Positions 32,641 to 45,104 of a DNA stretch of 64,000 nt are shown in pieces; positions within the stretch are counted from its first letter, which is position 1, and each line of letters starts with the position of its first letter. The DNA lies in NCBI GenBank assembly GCA_026315105.1, contig CM048745.1, forward strand, positions 742,385,006 to 742,449,005. Direction: 5' to 3'. Source of the DNA: Locusta migratoria. Its lineage: Eukaryota > Arthropoda > Insecta > Orthoptera > Acrididae. The translations under genes were made by a program, and so were the position numbers. Below the pieces are notes generated by a model. That model did not search any database. It was not told the DNA's origin and saw only the letters and a program-made list of their open reading frames with translations.

Positions 32641-33194
32641 AACTACTTCCTATCAGTAAATTTATTCCTTAATTAAATTTGTCATTAATAATGTATCCCT
32701 TTTCCCAACAAACAGCTCAGTTCATACATACAATATTAGGAATAAAAATGATCTACACAAAGACTTAAAAGCACTTACTTTAGTTCAAAAAGGGGTCCAC
32801 TACTCAGGAACACACATTTTTCAGTAATTTACCACAAGGTATAAAAAAATTAGCTACAAATAAAGACCAGTTTAAGAGGAACCTAAAAGAATTTCTAGTG
32901 GTCAACTCTTTCTACTCCATTAGTGAATTTCTAAATTGTACCAAATGATACATGTATCGATACTCTTACTATATTAATATTATTATAATATCAGCTAAAA
33001 AAACTTAAAAATGTATGTATCTGTATTTATATTATTAGTATTATCTATCATTCATTTATTATTCAGCTTGTAAATTTTGTTTCTTGACATGTTCCACATC
33101 CACGAGGATCTCCTCAACATGGATCTACGGAACGAAAAACTAATCTAATCTAATACTCTTTATTTTTATTCATAAAGGGATTTCCAGCAACACT

Positions 33195-33335
33195 ACGCCG
33201 CGGTGGAGCGACCGAGCGCATTGAGGCGCTATGTTCCGATGGGCGAGGCCGTTCCCTGTTGGGGTTTCGAATCCCCCCTCGGGCATGGATGTTTGTGCTG
33301 TCTTCAGTATAAGTTAGTTTATAAGTAGCTTTGTT
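33195..33335 (+). repeat. SINE, plus strand
   Basis: Head cgccgcggtggagcgaccg, B box ggggtttcgaatcccc, then gcatggatgtttgtgctgtc; it ends within the body and runs directly into Tc1-like sequence. Confidence 0.8.
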
Positions 33336-33339
33336 GTAT

Positions 33340-33960
33340 GTCCCTTTAAAACCACGAGACCGTTTAGCCCGCAGAAACTGGACGGAGCTATATCAGTCGT
33401 AACGTTTGGCGTCGGTTTCTGTACACAGACTAGTCAAGATTTTGTTTTCAGCCGAACAATCGTCGTTCCCTCTCGGAACAATCCTGCTTTTGTCCAGGAA
33501 CATCACCATATCATGGTGGTGGACCAATAGTGTGGGCAGGAGTCTGTATCGGCAGACGTACGTACCTCTATGTCTTTCACAATGGTTCTTTGACTGCTCA
33601 GAGGTATAGAGACGAGATCCTTCGAGCTTTTGTAGTCTCCTGCGCTGGTGCCATAGGAGAGGGGTACCTTCTGGACGACGATAACAATCCTCCCCATAGA
33701 GTTGCATTGACATCCTTGAAGCTGAAGGAATTGAACTAACGGAGTGGCCAGCTTGTTAACTGTATTTAAACCCGATTGAACGTATCTCGGGTGCACATGT
33801 CAGACGCATTGCAATCAGACCAGCACCTCCCACAACGGTTGCAGAGATGGATATTGCACTCATGGAAAAATGGACAAATATCCCTCAAGAGCTGATTGAT
33901 AACCTCATACTGTCCATGCAACTGTACTGGTCGTCCGAGGTGATCACAACGAGAATGAAT
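33340..33960 (+). pseudogene. Tc1-like transposase relic
   Basis: Around 33410-33440 the frame reads FLYTD, stop, SRFCFQ: the glutamate codon of the conserved DESRF is now a stop. Downstream come GGPIVWAGVCIGRRTYL, TAQRYRDEILR and LLDDDNNPPHRVA, where QDNARPH is expected, so the second aspartate block is altered. The N-terminal DNA-binding half is missing. Confidence 0.7.
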
Positions 33961-34266
33961 GTTTCACCCCATGAACCACAGACATAGGTGCAACCACAGC
34001 GGAGGGGTATCTGTGGAGAGGCCAGACAAACGTGTGGTTCCTGAAGAGGGACAGCAGCCTTTTCAGTAGTTACAGGGGCAACAGTCTGGATGATTGACTG
34101 AGCTGGCCTTGTAACATCAGCTAACATGGCTTTGCCATGCAGTTACTGCGAATGGCTGAAAGCAAGGGGAAATTACAGTCGTTACTTCTCCCGAGAATAT
34201 GCAGCTCTACTGTATGACTATATGATGATGGCGTCTTCTTAGGTAAAATATTCCGGAGATAAAATA

Positions 34267-35830
34267 GTGCCCCATTCGGATCTCCGGGCGGAGACTACTC
34301 AGGAGGCTGTCGTCATCAAGAAAAACAAAACAGGCATTCTACGGGTTGGAGCGTGGAACGTTCTAACCCTTAATCGCGTAGATAAGCTAGAAAATTTAAA
34401 AAGAGAAATGGATAGGTTAATGTTACATATGGTAGGGATTAGTAAAGTTCGATGGCAGGATAAACAGGATTTCTGGTCAGGTGAGTACAGGGTTATCAAT
34501 ACAAAATCAGTTGGTGGTAACGCAGGAGTAGGTCTGATAATGAATAAGAAAATAGGAATGCGGGCAAGTTAATATGAACAGCATAGTGAACGCATTATCG
34601 TAGTAAAGATAGACACGAAACCAACACCGTGCACAGTAGTGCAAGTTTATATGCCAACTAGCGCGGCCGATGATGAGGATATCGAAAAAATATATGAGGA
34701 AATAAAAGAAATCATTCAGAAAGTTAAGGGAGACGGGAACATGATTGTGATGGGGGACTGGAACTCGGTAGTAGGAAAGGGGAGAGAAGGAAATGTGGTA
34801 GGTGAATATGGACTGGGAAAAAGGAATGAAAGAGGAGATCGCTTGGTAGAATATTGCGCAGAGCACAATTTAATGATCACCAACACTTGGTTTAACCATC
34901 ATGAAACATGTCTGTATACGTGTAAGAGACCAGGAGACACTGGAAGGGCCGGCCGCGGTGGCCGAGGGGACTGAGGCGCTTTAGTCACGGTCTGCACGGT
35001 CACAACGGTCGGGGGTTCGAATCCCCCCTCGGGCATGGATATTTGTGCCGTCCTAGTTAGTAAGTAGTTCATAAGTAGTTTTTAAGTTTAGGGACTGATA
35101 GCCCAGTACTTGAGTCCCATAGGCTGTACAAACATTTGAACATTTTGAACACTGGAAGGTACCAGATTGACTTTATAATGGTAAGGAACAGATTTAGAAA
35201 CCGGGTTCTAAACTGTAAGATATGTTCAGGGGCAGATATAGACTCTGACCATAACTTATTGGTTCTGAACTGCAGATAAAAACTTAAGAGGCTGCAGAAA
35301 GGTAGAAAGGTCAGGAGATGGAACCTTGACAAATTGAGGGAACCAGAGGTGGTTGGGAGTTTCAGAGGGAGCATTAGGCAAGGATTGGCTGAAACGGGGG
35401 AAAGTAATACAGTAGAAGAAGAATACGTAGCTCTGAGAGATAGGGTATGAAGGCAGCAGAGGACCATGTAGGCAGAAGGACAAGGCCTAATAGAAATCCC
35501 CGGATAACACAGGATATACTGAGCTTAATTGATGAGAGGAGAAAATATAAAAACTCAGCAAGTGAAACAGGAAAAAGGGAGTACAAACGTCTGAAAAATG
35601 AGATTGACAGGAAGTGCAGACTGGCTAAACAGGAGTGGCTAGAGGACAAATGCAGAACCGTAGAAGAATGCATAACAAGGGGAAAGATAGATACCGCCTA
35701 CAGGAAAATAAAAGAGATATTTGGAAACAAGAAAAGCAGCTGTATGAATATCAAGAACTGAGACGGAAAACAGGTACTAAGCAAAGAGGAGAAAGCTGGA
35801 CTGTGGAAGGTATATAGAGGGCCTATACAA
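34267..35830 (+). pseudogene. RTE-like LINE endonuclease region
   Basis: GILRVGAWNVLTLNRVDKL begins an APE endonuclease; GISKVRWQDK, VQVYMPTS, MVIMGDWNSVVGKGREG-like, and ITNTWFNHHE follow. A stop at 34570 and the SINE at 34948-35148 split it. After the SINE the frame resumes at YQIDFIMV, the SDHNLL block (about 35240) and the basic linker LIDERRKYKNS. Catalytic Asn, Glu-equivalent, Asp and His blocks are all recognisable. Confidence 0.8.
34948..35148 (+). repeat. SINE inserted in LINE endonuclease
   Basis: acactggaagg flanks it at 34937-34947 and 35149-35159 (perfect 11-bp duplication). It runs from gccggccgcggtggccgag to aaacatttgaacattttga, a full head, body and tail, and looks younger than most SINEs here. 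Confidence 0.93.
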
Positions 35831-35855
35831 ATGAAATGAAGGCAGTATTCTAGAA

Positions 35856-37360
35856 ATGGAAGATGAAGTAGAGGAAGATGAGATAGGAGATATGATACTG
35901 CGAGAAGAATTAGACAGAGCGCTGAAGGACTTGAGTCGAAACAAGACCCCTGGAGAAGATGATATTCTGTCTGAACTGCTGATATCGTTAGGAGAGCCAG
36001 ACATGAAAAAATTTTTCCACATGGTATGCAAGATGTATGAAACAGGGGAAATACCCTCCGACTCCAAGACGAATATAATAATTCCAATTCCAAAGAAAGC
36101 AAGTGCAGACAAATGTGAAAATTACAGAACTATCAGTTTAATAAGTCATGGTTGCAAAATACTAACACGAATAGAAAAACTTGTGGAATCCGACCTCGGG
36201 GAAGATGAGTTTGGATTTAGGAAAAATGTAGGAACACGGGAGGCAATACTCACATTACGACTTATCTTAGAAGATAGGCTAAGGAAAGGGAAACCTACGT
36301 TTTTAGCGTTTGTCGATTTGGAGAAAGCTTTTGACAATGTCGACTGGAATAAACTCTTCCAAATTCTGAAGGTAGCAGGGGTAAAATATAGGGAGCGAAG
36401 AGTTATATTCAACCTATACAAAAACCAGACAGCGGTTATTAAAGTCGAAGGCAAGAAAGGGACGCAGAGGTTAGGAAGGGAGTAAGACAGGGTTGTAGCC
36501 TTTCCCCAATGTTGTTCAATCTGTACATTGAGCAGGCAGTGAAGGACTGGAAAGAGAAATGTGGAGAGGTCATTGAAGTGCAGGGAGAAGAAATTAAAAT
36601 ATTTCGGGTAGTGGATGACATAGTAATTCTGTCAGAGACCGCAAAGGATCCAGAAGAGCAATTGAATGGAATGGACGATATAAGATATAAGATGAACATT
36701 AACAAGAGTAAAACGAAGATAATGGAATGCAATGTCAGAAAATCAGGCGATGTTGAAGGAATTAGATTAGGTAATGAGACAATAAAAGTAGTAGATGAAT
36801 TTTGTTATTTGGGTAGCAAGATAACTTCTGATGGGCGAAGTAAAGAAGATATAAAATGCAGAATAGCTATGGGAAGAAAAGCGTTTCTAAAGAAACGAAA
36901 CTTGTTAACATCCAATATTAATTTAAATCTTAGGAAGTCCTTTCTGAAAGCATTTGTTTGGAGAGTAGCATTGTATGGGAGTGAAACGTGGACGATAAGG
37001 AGTTCAGACAAAAAGATGATAGAAGCTTTTGAAATGTGGTGCTACATACGAATGATGAAAATTAGATGTGTAGATCACGTAACTAATGAGGAGATGCTTA
37101 ACCGAATCGGGGAGAAAAGGAGTTTCTGGCATATCCTGAGTAAGAGAAGGGATAGATTGATTGTACACATTCTGAGACATCTAGGAATTGTCAAGTTAGC
37201 ATTAGAAGGAAGCGTGTGGGGTAAAAATCGTTGAGGTAGACCGAGGGACGTGTACAGTAAGCAGATTCAAAAGGATGTAGGTTGCAGAACGTATTCTCAG
37301 ATGAAGATACTTGCACAGGACAGGATGGCGTGGAGAGCTTCATCAAACCAGTCTGCGGAC
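35856..37360 (+). pseudogene. RTE-like LINE reverse transcriptase
   Basis: Motif blocks: CENYRTISLISHGCKIL, FGFRKNVGTREAI, FVDLEKAFDNVDW (motif A), a frameshift at about 36480, VRQGCSLSPMLFNLYIEQ (motif B), and VVDDIVILSE at about 36615 in place of FADD (first two residues changed, aspartates kept). The C-terminal region has YGSETWT, a WCYIRMMK block and a zinc-knuckle-less end, stopped at 37235. Confidence 0.82.
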
Positions 37361-37379
37361 TGAAGACCACAACAACATT

Positions 37380-37933
37380 TTAGTAACCCCATGATGCTTC
37401 GCTGTAAGTAAATGCCATTTAAACTTCAAGGAAAGAGTTGAGAAAGCAAAATATCGTAGTATATCGCAACATATTACAATTGTAACACATATGTGAACAA
37501 AATTCGTTACCATGTGTATCTTTCGTGTGATATCTCACATGATTCCCTAATTGTCTTGAGCAGTGTATATAAAAAGGGAAACATATACGGAACGCAGAAA
37601 AGTAAAACTGAGAATTGACAATATATTCACAATGCTATTCAAGGTGTACAATGCACACAAGAATCCTTAAAATGTGTCCCAATCCTATGTTATGTCATGT
37701 TATGCCAGGTGATTTTATGTTTGGACAGTGCTGAGTCCCAATTACGACCACTGGCTACTGGCTGTACGGTTAAAATTGCAATATTGCCTTTTACAAATCA
37801 ATAATTTTGCGTTAAAAACCGACGATAGGTATATGTCAATTTTGACACTGAGATTTCTGGGATATTTTACTCTGGAAGGCCTCAAAATCGTTCCAGAACT
37901 CAACGCATAAAGCACAAAGGAAAATATTACACC
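37380..37933. other. Unrecognised sequence
   Basis: About 550 bases with no identifiable feature. Confidence 0.4.
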
Positions 37934-39020
37934 TATATCTACATGAGATTGTAAATCACATTGGTGTGCCTGGCAGAGGATTCATCGAACCACTGTTACA
38001 CTATTTATATCTCATTCCATTCTCGAATAGCGCGCGGGAAGAAAGAACACTTGAATCTCTCCGTTGGAGCTCTGTTTTCTCGTATTTTATTTTGATGATC
38101 ATTTCTACCCATGTAACTGGGAGTCAACAATATATTTTTGCATTCGGAAGAGAATGTTGGCGATTGGAGTTTGATAAGTAGTCCACGCCGCAGCGATAAG
38201 CGCCGTTGTTGTAATGATTCCCATCCCAGATCCTGTATCATTTCCGTAACGCTGTCTCCCCTGTATCGTGACAATACCAAACGAGCTGCCCTTCTTTGGA
38301 CTATTTCGATGTCCTCCGTCAAACCCACCTGATAAGGATCCCACACGGGGCATCAATACTCCGAAAATTGTCGGAAAAGCGTATTTTATGCAGTTTCTTT
38401 AGTAGTTCTGTTGCATGTTTTAAGGGTTCTGCCAATAAAACGCAGTCTCTGGTTAGCCTTTCCTACGACATTATCTACGTGTTCTTTCCAATTTATGTCT
38501 AAGTAATAGTAATTCCTAGGTATTTTGTATAGTTTACGGCCTTCACTTTTTATTTATCTTGTAAACAAAGTTTAATGGATTTCTTTTCGTACTCAATTGG
38601 ACGATTTCGCACTACTCATTATTTAGAGTCAACTATCAATTTTTACACCATAGTGATATCTTATTCAGATCTTTCTGCAGTTGGTTTTGATCTTCAGATG
38701 ATTTTACTAGACGGTTAATGACGGCATCATCTGCAAACAACCTAAGAGAGCTACTTAGATTTTCCCCTAAATCGTTTGTGTAAATAATAAGGAGCAGCAG
38801 AGGACCAATAACAGTACCCTGTGGAACGCCCGATAGCATCTCTCTTTTAGTCGATGCCTTACCATCGATTTCTACGAACTGTGTCCTCTCTGACAGGAAA
38901 TCCCCTATCCAAACGCAAATTTGGGGCGATATACCATAACCACTCTATTTGATTAAAAGCAGTTTGTGAGATACGGTGTATAAAGCCTTCTGGAAATCAA
39001 GAAATACGAAATCCATTAGC
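37934..39020 (-). pseudogene. CR1/Jockey-like LINE fragment
   Basis: Minus strand: RT motif A remnant near 38960-39010, GVPQGTVIGPLLLLIIYTNDL (motif B) and LRLFADDAVI (motif C) at 38839-38640, then after a shift DPYQVGLTEDIEIVQRRAARLVL and FPRAIREWNEI. The 3' end, gtgcctggcagaggattcatcgaacc with tatctacat repeats, lies at the left edge. 5'-truncated. Confidence 0.82.
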
Positions 39021-39179
39021 CAATTTGCATCTGAATCGCGCATTTCGAATTAAAAATGCGTATTTTCGCACTATTTTTTCCTCGTATTCAAAGTTCACTT
39101 CCCCCGCCACATGGAGCGTTGCCGTCTTTCTGTTTCCGTACCGTAACACGAGGCTTACGCTTCGTGTGTATATTAGTGC

Positions 39180-39480
39180 TCTGTGCTGTATACTCCCTAT
39201 TCGGTGACAGTGGTGGCCGGTGGCGCGTCGCCAGCTAACCGGATCGCATTGTTTCAGCACGTGAGCGGCTACGCCTGGCCACATCGCGTTCCGGTCGGCA
39301 GTCGGTGGCGCTGGCTGCGGAAGTGCGGCCGCTCCGCCCACAGCGCAGCCACAGCGCGGCGTTGCGCAAGGCCTGCGTGTCCCCGCGGCCTCTGACAGGT
39401 ACGGGGCAGACTGCTGCTAAACGCCAGCCGACACCTCGCCGCTCGCACACGCTGCCTCCGCGTGACCGCGCAAGTATTGT
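39180..39480. other. GC- and CpG-rich patch
   Basis: A sharply GC-richer stretch with many CG dinucleotides (gtggccggtggcgcgtcgcc, cggccgctccgcccacagcg). Open frames exist on both strands without recognisable domains. It could be a promoter-associated island, a noncoding first exon or a GC-rich repeat. Confidence 0.4.
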
Positions 39481-39736
39481 TGTCGTACATACCATCTTGT
39501 TGCACTAATATCTTTGGGCACTCATGGCTGGGAATGCATTCTTTCTGTGAAGCACTGAAGCACAACAGTTATATCTATGTTGTTGTTGTTGTTGTTATGG
39601 TCTTCAGTCCAGAGACTGGTTTTGATGCAGCTCTCCACCCTATTCTGAGCAAGCCTTTTCATCTCCTCATAAGAACAGCAACCCACATCCATTTCAATCT
39701 GCTCACTGTACTCATCTCTTGGTCTCCCTCTGCGGT

Positions 39737-39921
39737 GTAAAAATAAAAATAAAAAAAATATGTTTGTATAGCTTACGGGACTTAAGTACGGGGTCCCTAA
39801 ACTTACAAACTACTTATCAACTAGCTTATCCTAAGGACAAATATCCATGCCCGAGGGGGGGGGGGGGGGAAGTGTAGACCGTGACTGAAGCGCCTCAGTC
39901 CCCCTCGGCCACGGCGGCCGG
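39737..39921 (-). repeat. SINE inserted in LINE 3' part
   Basis: Duplication ctgcggt at 39730-39736 and 39922-39928. The normal run of about six G beside the B box has become 15 G (39855-39869). Confidence 0.85.
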
Positions 39922-39982
39922 CTGCGGTTTTTACCTCACACACTTCCCTCCAAAGCAATATTTACAATTCCTCGATGTGTAA

Positions 39983-40599
39983 CAAGGGGAGGCCGCCAAT
40001 GGTGAAATTCAGATTCGATTCATACTGCGCATAATGAAAGCTCATGGCCAGAGGTGTAATTTGGCAAAACATCAAGATGCACTTCTCAGCCGTTGTCGAG
40101 AAAATCGACAATTAAAAAAAAACCATTGCGGTGAAATACTCTCTACGAGTAGTAATATTGTACAGAGGCGTGGCGTAGCGGTAAGCGCTCGGGTTGGTAA
40201 TCCGAAGGTCGCCGGATCGAATCTCGCTGCTTGATGTCGTGCTGTTTTCTGCTTTCCATATTTCTATGATAGCTATCACTCTGGTTCGTGCTATATATAT
40301 ATCAATTACACACACAAAAAAATAATAATAATAATAGTAGCATGCAGCGAGATTCGATCCGGCGACCTTTGGATTACCAACCCGAGCGTTTACCGCTACG
40401 CCACGCCTGTGTACAATATTAGTAGTCGTAGAGATCGTAGAGAGTATTTCACCGCAACGGCTTTTTTTAATTGTAGATTTTCTCGACAACGGCTGAGAAT
40501 TGCATCTTGATGCTTTGCCAAATTACACCTCTGGCCATGAGCGTTCATTATGCGCAGTATGAATCGAATCTGAATTTCACAATTGGCGGCCCCCCCTTG
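39983..40599. mobile_element. Foldback MITE with tRNA-like modules, TAA duplications
   Basis: Arms 39983-40231 and 40343-40599 are inverted copies over about 250 bases, ending caaggggaggccgccaat / attggcggcccccccttg. TAA flanks both ends (39980-39982, 40600-40602) and excision restores the LINE. A 3-bp TWA duplication with these ends suggests a PIF/Harbinger-mobilised MITE. Each arm contains a tRNA-like segment. No coding sequence. Confidence 0.88.
40168..40232 (+). repeat. tRNA-Thr-like module, left MITE arm
   Basis: gcgtggcgtagcggtaagcg (acceptor and A-box side), anticodon stem-loop tcggg-ttGGTaa-tccga (anticodon GGT, threonine), then gccggatcgaatctcgc as a T-arm with mismatches. A mirror copy occupies 40344-40407 on the minus strand. 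Mismatches and lack of a clean acceptor pairing argue against a working tRNA. Confidence 0.65.
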
Positions 40600-41454
40600 T
40601 AAGAGTGTGTCCTACCAAGCGATCCCTTCTTTTAGTCAGGGTATGCCAAAAATTCCTTTTCTCACCAATTCTGTTCAGTACATCTTCATTAGTTAGGCGA
40701 TCTACCCACCTTATCTTCAGCATTCTTCTGTAGCACCACATTTCAAAAGCCTCTATCCTCTTTTTGTCCGCACTGTTTATCGTCCATGTTTCACTCTCCT
40801 ACAAGGCAACACTCCACACAATTGCTTTCAGAAAAGACTTCCTTATGCTTAAATTAATATTCGATATAAGCAAATTTCTCTTTTTCAAAAATGCTTTTCT
40901 TCCCATTGCCATTCTGCATTTTATATCCTCTGTACTGCTACCATCGCATGTTATTTTACTACCCAAGTAACAAAACTCATTTACCACCTTCATTGTTTCG
41001 TTACCTAATTTAATTCCTTCAGCATCACCTGATTTTCTAAGACTGCATTCCATTATCTTTGTTTCGTTCTTGTTAATTTTCATTTATACGCTTTCTTCAA
41101 CACACTGTCCATTCCATTCAACTGCTCTTCCAGGTACTTCGCTGTCTCTGACAGAATTACAATGCCATCAGCAAAACGCAATGTTTGTATTTCTTCACCA
41201 TGAACGTTAATCCCTATTCCGACTTTTTCCTTGCTTTCCTTCACCGCCTGCTCGATGTACAAAATGAATAAATCGGACAATGGCTACAATCCTGTCTTAC
41301 TCCCTTCCCAACTAATGCTTCCCTTTCATGCCCTTCGAGTCTAATAACTGCGGTCTGGTCTGGCTTTTGTACAAGTTGTAAATAACTCTCCTTTCCCTGT
41401 ATTTTAGCTTTGACCTCCCTTTATCTATCTTCTAAGATCAGTCGTAAAGTGAGT

Positions 41455-43345
41455 TCATTGCACCGGTTTTATGATACTTCTCTGCAGTTCAACTCTCTAA
41501 TAGCTCGCGAGAAAAAGGAACACCTCAGTCTTTCAGTTTTCGATCTGATTTCTCTTATTTTATTATGATGATCACGTCTCCCTTTGTATGTGGGTGCTAA
41601 GAAAATATGTTCGCACTCGGAAGAGAAAGTTTAGTGAAAGAAATTTCGCAAATAGATCTCGTCGCAACGAATAACGCCTTTGTTTTAATGAGTACCATCC
41701 CAACTCGTGCTTCATTTCCGTGACATTCTCTCCCCTATAACGCGATAATACAAAACGAGCTGCTCTTCTCTGGACTGTATCTAAATCGTCCGTCAGTCCC
41801 ACCTGTTGTGGATCCCATGATGCGCAGCAATATTCCAAAATAGAACTCACAAGTGTAGTGCAACCAGTTTCTTTAGTAGAACTATTGCATCTTCTACGTG
41901 TTCTTCCAGCGAAACGTAGTCTTTAGTTCGCTTTCCTTACAATATTTTTTGTGTGATGCTTGCAGTGGCCATTTGAGCAGCAGCTGAATACTATGTATTT
42001 TCACTGTAGTACTTTTTTCAAGAAAACGCCTTTTGCTATAGTAGCAAAAGCCGTTACATTGAAAATACATAGTTTTCTATGTTCTTTCCAATTTAAGTTG
42101 TTCGTAATTGTTATACCTGGGTATTTAGCTGAATTGACGACCTGTAGATTTGACCGATTATCGTTTAACTGAAGTATAACGGATTTCTCTTAGTGGTCAT
42201 ATGGATAACTTCACACATCTCATTATTAAGGATCAATTGCCATTTTTGCACCATGCTAAAATCTCATCTAAATCATTTTGCAATTGCTTTGATCTTCTGG
42301 TGATCTTACTATCCGATGAATGACAGTATCATACACGAACAATATAAGAGAGCTACTCCTAAATCATTTATACAAATAAGGAACACTTCCCTGGGGAACG
42401 CCAGATATCACTTCTCTTTCCGTCAGTTACAACGTAGTGTGTCCTTTCTGACAGAAAATCACGAATCCAATCGCACAACTGTGGCGACATTCCACAATCA
42501 TTCAATTTGATTAGAAAACGGTTATGAGGCACAATGTCAAAATCCTTCCGGAAATCTAGAAATATGGAATCTTTATAGACATCCCTTGTCGACAGCACTC
42601 ATCACATTATCTGACTATGGGTCAACAGGTCGTTGTGTTCTTGGACGTTCATAACACTTGAGGAAGGCATATGTTCTAACATCCTGCTGCAAATCGACGT
42701 CAATGATACAGGCCTGTAGTTCTCCGCAGTTCTCCTATTGCCGTTCTTGAATATTGGAGTGACCTTTGCAACTTTCCATTGTTTGGCTACGGATCTTTCG
42801 CTGAGCGAGCGGTTGTAAATGATTGTTAGGTATGGGGCTACTACACTACCATACTCTAAAAGTAACTTACTTTTGTTAAGTGATTTAATTGCTGTAATAC
42901 ACCAAGTGTATCTACTTTTAAATTACGCATGCTGGCAGCTGTTCTTGATACGAATTCTGGAGTATTTCCTTCGTCTTCTTTGGTGAAGTAATTTCGGAAA
43001 GCTGTGTTAAGCAGATTCTGCTTTATGAAAACTGTCATCAGTAGCATTATCAGAACTATCGCATAGTGAATGTACTGATTCTGTTTTACCACAGTATACT
43101 TTACAGAGGACCAGAATGTCATAGGATTCTCTACCAAATTACGTGACAGGGTTTCATCGTGGAAACTATTATAAGCTTCTCGCGTTTAAGTTCGAGCTAA
43201 ATATCCAGTCTCTGTAAAAGACTGACAGTCTTGAGTGTTTTGTGTCCGTTTAAATTTGGCATATTTTTTTCTTTGCTTTTGCAAGAATGATCTAACCGTT
43301 TTTGTGTATCACGGCGGGTCAGACCCCTATTTTGTTAATTTGTGG
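41455..43345 (-). pseudogene. CR1/Jockey-like LINE fragment, longer copy
   Basis: Minus strand, 5' to 3': a THKSC-like linker near 43290, VENPMTFWSSVKYTV (43137-43100), a degenerate RT N-terminus, IFLDFRKDFDIVPHNRFLIKL (motif A, 42570-42510), WIRDFLSERTHYVV, a degraded motif B/C, and EYCCASWDPQQVGLTDDLDTVQRRAARFVL (41840-41760). Same family as 37934-39020 but diverged. The 3' end meets the RTE-like fragment at about 41450. Confidence 0.8.
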
Positions 43346-43754
43346 AATGCCAAGATCGCTTTGTTGAAACTATTTTAATTCGTAACCAGTTTCATCAGAC
43401 CTTTCTGCCATCCTCAGATGCTCTCGACAATGTGCACATAACGCAAATAAATAAATTAACCACTTAGAATTATGTAGATGGAGCATATTTTGGACATAAA
43501 TAATACCACATCATAAAAGTACATACCACTTCATCGTCGTCGAGATGGTACACTGCTCAAGTTATAAAATATATTACCATAGTGGGTCGTCACAACGTTA
43601 GAAAACTGAAATAAAAATATTGAATACGTCAAAGACTGTTAGTTTCGTAATGTAATAATTATTACCCAAGCTGTGAGAGTAATGTGTATGTCTACAGTAA
43701 CATTTACTCAACGTTCGGTTGTAGTTTGTCTTTTGATGTGTGCCTTATTGTTTA
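43346..43754. repeat. Left arm of an inverted repeat split by a Helitron
   Basis: 43550-43650 (ttataaaatatattaccatag ... tgaatacgtcaaag) is the reverse complement, with few changes, of about 49205-49310. At 43370-43420 the minus strand reads ctgagga ... gatgaaactggtt, a hammerhead-like CUGANGA/GAAA core with poor helix I pairing. The Helitron insertion point is 43754/43755. Confidence 0.65.
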
Positions 43755-45104
43755 CTACCTGAGATGCCCGTGCTTCGCAACGGTTGTTAAAGAGGGACCT
43801 GTGCACATTATGGTTTTTTAGGGTTCCGGACCTAGGTCAGCAAAAACAGAATCCTTGTTGGATCACTCTGTCAATAAACGCAGTTCTCCTAGCCAAGATT
43901 TCAAATTTAAGTAGAAGTCATTGTCTAAAACGATGAACGTTCATTAAGTTTTTCATACAAAAAGTGAAATTAATTTAAGTCCGTACTCCGGAGCGATGTA
44001 AATTCATTGTTTGTGTTCATAAAGTTAAGACAGAACTGTGTAATTGTCTGTTTGGCATAAACTTCTGAAAACACTTCTATCGATGAGATAAGAAATAGTA
44101 ATAATAATAACAGCGCCATGCATTGGTTCTGTGGTGTAGTACTAAACTGTTTATCTCTCACAGTAAGTGTATGCTGAAGTAGTAGAATGTTGCAGTGTTT
44201 TACTATGGACAATGTAGTTTTCTGTATGCAGTGCTCCATATTATCGAAAAGTCGACGAATACTGAAAGTCTGGTAATTCAATCAACAGAGCAGTTCATGT
44301 CTGTATACGTCATGGTGGTATCAATGTGCGATAAAGTAAGTCTGGGTAATCGTTGAAGGAATGGCGTCAGCTGATCGTCTGTATAGAACTTCCATTAAAT
44401 ATAAGAGTATTTCCAGTGAATTTTCTTGACTGTGTTAGCAGCAACGGCCACTCTTTCAGCTAATAAATTTCCCCAAGTCCTTCAGTGATTACTTCGTAAA
44501 GCACGAAGCTGAAATCGACCTTGTGTAATTGAACTATATATTCAGAAGTCGGATTATAAGTCTAAGTACAATTGTCTCTGCAAAAGAAGATGTCTTTCTC
44601 TATCTTAATGTAGTTCGCACCAAAACTATGTAATTACAAATTTTAATCACAATATCGCACTGAACAGTTATGAAAGCAAAGAGGTTACTGATGAGTTTGT
44701 CGATCGCGTGTGTAGTATCTCTAGTGGGAGGCACAAAACAAAATTATCTCTGGATTGAGCATTAAGATCTTCGGAGATTCAGATGCATAGAACAGATTTT
44801 ATGTCCTCAACATTAAGGTGCAAATGTCACGTGATATTGATAAAAATCTACTAATAGCTGACTTAATCGTGGTCCTTTTTTGTTCGGTTATGACGAATTA
44901 CTGTGTGTAAATGGATCTTTTAGCGACGCTTCCTCAACTTTCTTATTGCTTCTGTGACACATTTATTTACATGTTATTGCATGTTATGTGGTTGCTCTGC
45001 GAAAAGGAGGTGGGGCTTCTTTGCAGCCAGTGCGGTACAAACCAATCGTAAGAGCAAATAAATGTATGGAAAGAGTGGATTTGTCTCAATATCACGTGGT
45101 AATT

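Larger units (their letters stand above)
28260..33160 (+). mobile_element. Long CR1-group LINE
   Basis: About 4.9 kb non-LTR retrotransposon in one orientation: possible 5' UTR (28260-28873), two-part ORF1 (PHD-like finger, then SGNH esterase), ORF2 (APE endonuclease, RT), a 3' UTR, and a terminal ctaatctaatctaat repeat at about 33140-33155. The PHD-plus-esterase ORF1 is typical of CR1-group elements. Both ORFs are broken by stops and by long G and A runs. It is the most complete LINE here in domain coverage; the 5' boundary is approximate. Confidence 0.82.
33963..37376 (+). mobile_element. RTE-like LINE, degraded, with SINE insertion
   Basis: Same family as the minus-strand copies at 39575-41450 and 55518-58029 and the fragment at 62651-63364. 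5' UTR-like sequence runs from about 33963, coding sequence from 34267, and the 3' end is ctgaagaccacaacaac at 37376. The start is placed where similarity to Tc1 ceases and is approximate. Confidence 0.82.
39575..41450 (-). mobile_element. RTE-like LINE fragment with two insertions
   Basis: The 3' end gttgttgttgttatggtcttc is at the left. Minus-strand coding pieces: 41280-41080 (FADG in place of FADD, ILSETAKYLEEQLNGMDS) and 41083-40799 (MKINKNETKIMEC...EFCYLGSKITCDG). A deletion of roughly 150 bases near 41400 removes RT motif A sequence. A SINE and a foldback MITE interrupt the 3' part. The 5' end is truncated at about 41450. Confidence 0.82.

Noticed and set aside
40168..40232. Functional tRNA-Thr gene
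   Set aside because: Mismatches in the T-arm and acceptor, and a mirror copy in a transposon arm; it is a tRNA-derived repeat.
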